Assembly: GCA_026712885.1 (NCBI GenBank)
Contig: JAPOPO010000042.1
Location: 1-5,122, forward strand
Length of the DNA stretch: 5,122 bases
From: Rhodospirillales bacterium
GTDB taxonomy: Bacteria; Pseudomonadota; Alphaproteobacteria; UBA828
Direction of reading: 5' to 3'
The notes beneath the pieces were generated by a model. The model ran no database searches, was not told the origin of the DNA, and saw only the letters and a list, made by a program, of their open reading frames with translations. Position numbers and translations under genes: made by a program. Shown here piece by piece: positions 4,777 to 5,122 of the stretch. The stretch's first letter is position 1. Every line of letters begins with the position of its first letter.

Positions 4777-5122
4777 ATGTCACAGCTTGAAGGGAGGGTC
4801 GCCGTCGTCACCGGCGGCGGGCGGGGCTTGGGCCGCGCCTATTGCGAGGCGCTGGCGCGCGAGGGCGCGGCGGTGGTGGCCGCCGACATCCGCGACACGG
4901 CCGAGACGGTAGAGGCCATCGGCAAGACCAACGGGCGCGTCACCGGCGTGGCCCTCGATGCCGCCGACATGGCGAGCTGCGAGACCATGGCCAAGCACGC
5001 GGTCAACGAGTTCGGGCGGATCGACGTGCTCATCAACAACGCCGCACTCTATGGCGACATCCAGGGCGGGCGCTTCGACAAGATCGCGCAGGACGAGTGG
5101 GACAAGACCATGGCCGTCAACG
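4777..5122 (+). CDS. Short-chain dehydrogenase/reductase (SDR), N-terminal part (cut by window edge)
   Basis: The frame is open from ATG 4777 to the window edge, giving 115 residues of a family usually about 245-280 long. These enzymes oxidise alcohols or reduce ketones with NAD(P). The Rossmann signature TGGGRGLG is at residues 12-19, and Asp37 at the end of the second strand (VVAADI) suggests a preference for NAD over NADP. LDAAD (60-64) is the adenine-contacting segment, and IDVLINNAA (82-90) is the classical NNAG-type motif. The last residue, Asn115 in MAVN, is the position of the catalytic tetrad Asn. The Ser, Tyr and Lys residues lie beyond the edge, so activity cannot be confirmed. The ATG has GGGAG five bases upstream, and the protein starts directly at the first strand, as is normal. 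It is divergent from the crotonase-family gene and probably opens another catabolic transcript. The substrate is unknown; hydroxyacyl-CoA, alicyclic alcohol or dihydrodiol are typical for such settings. Confidence 0.9.
   Translation, partial: MSQLEGRVAVVTGGGRGLGRAYCEALAREGAAVVAADIRDTAETVEAIGKTNGRVTGVALDAADMASCETMAKHAVNEFGRIDVLINNAALYGDIQGGRFDKIAQDEWDKTMAVN

Noticed and set aside
4659..4790. 43-codon frame beginning MNKAHLLAATPVV, with a run of seven arginines, overlapping the SDR start
   Set aside because: The start lies in the edge of repeat copy B with only two bases between GAGGA and ATG. The arginine run is a by-product of the 20-bp palindrome, and it overlaps the SDR start out of frame. 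A leader peptide cannot be excluded but has no positive support.
1..5122. CRISPR array, tRNA, rRNA, insertion sequence or defence system
   Set aside because: No regularly spaced direct repeats, RNA gene signatures, transposase motifs or defence-protein domains were seen in either strand.

Overview
This is a high-GC bacterial window with well-formed Shine-Dalgarno sequences and compact genes. It most resembles a proteobacterium, perhaps an alphaproteobacterium. That placement is an inference from GC content, codon style and gene families; no rRNA or other phylogenetic marker is present. There are three complete genes and two genes cut by the window edges.

Layout. (1) At 1-154, minus strand, is the N-terminal part of a SnoaL-like (NTF2-fold) protein. 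(2) A 187-nt divergent intergenic region contains a 13-nt palindrome. (3) At 342-2672, plus strand, is a complete molybdopterin-binding large subunit of the xanthine dehydrogenase / CO dehydrogenase (CoxL-like) family. (4) A 190-nt gap carries a GC-rich dispersed repeat (copy A). (5) At 2863-3402, plus strand, is a VOC (glyoxalase/epimerase fold) protein. (6) At 3425-4237, minus strand and tail to tail with the VOC gene, is an enoyl-CoA hydratase/isomerase family protein of ECHDC3-like type. (7) A 539-nt gene-free region holds a REP-like hairpin, a second inverted copy of the dispersed repeat (copy B) and a perfect 20-bp palindrome. (8) From 4777 to the right edge, plus strand, is the first 115 residues of a classical short-chain dehydrogenase/reductase (SDR).

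Function. A molybdenum hydroxylase, a VOC protein, a crotonase-fold enzyme, an SDR and a SnoaL-like protein together suggest catabolism of an organic acid, aromatic or alicyclic compound through hydroxylation, oxidation and CoA-thioester steps. The substrate cannot be read from the sequence. The hydroxylase large subunit has no small (2Fe-2S) or medium (FAD) subunit gene beside it in this window, so its electron-transfer partners must lie elsewhere, or the enzyme is unusual.

The most notable non-coding signal is the inverted pair of about 77-nt repeats at 2675-2751 and 4583-4660. They are about 88% identical by eye, share a 23-nt identical core, and encode an apparent but spurious arginine/alanine-rich peptide that can mislead start-site calls. 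I found no CRISPR array, tRNA, rRNA, transposase or clear new defence or other novel system.
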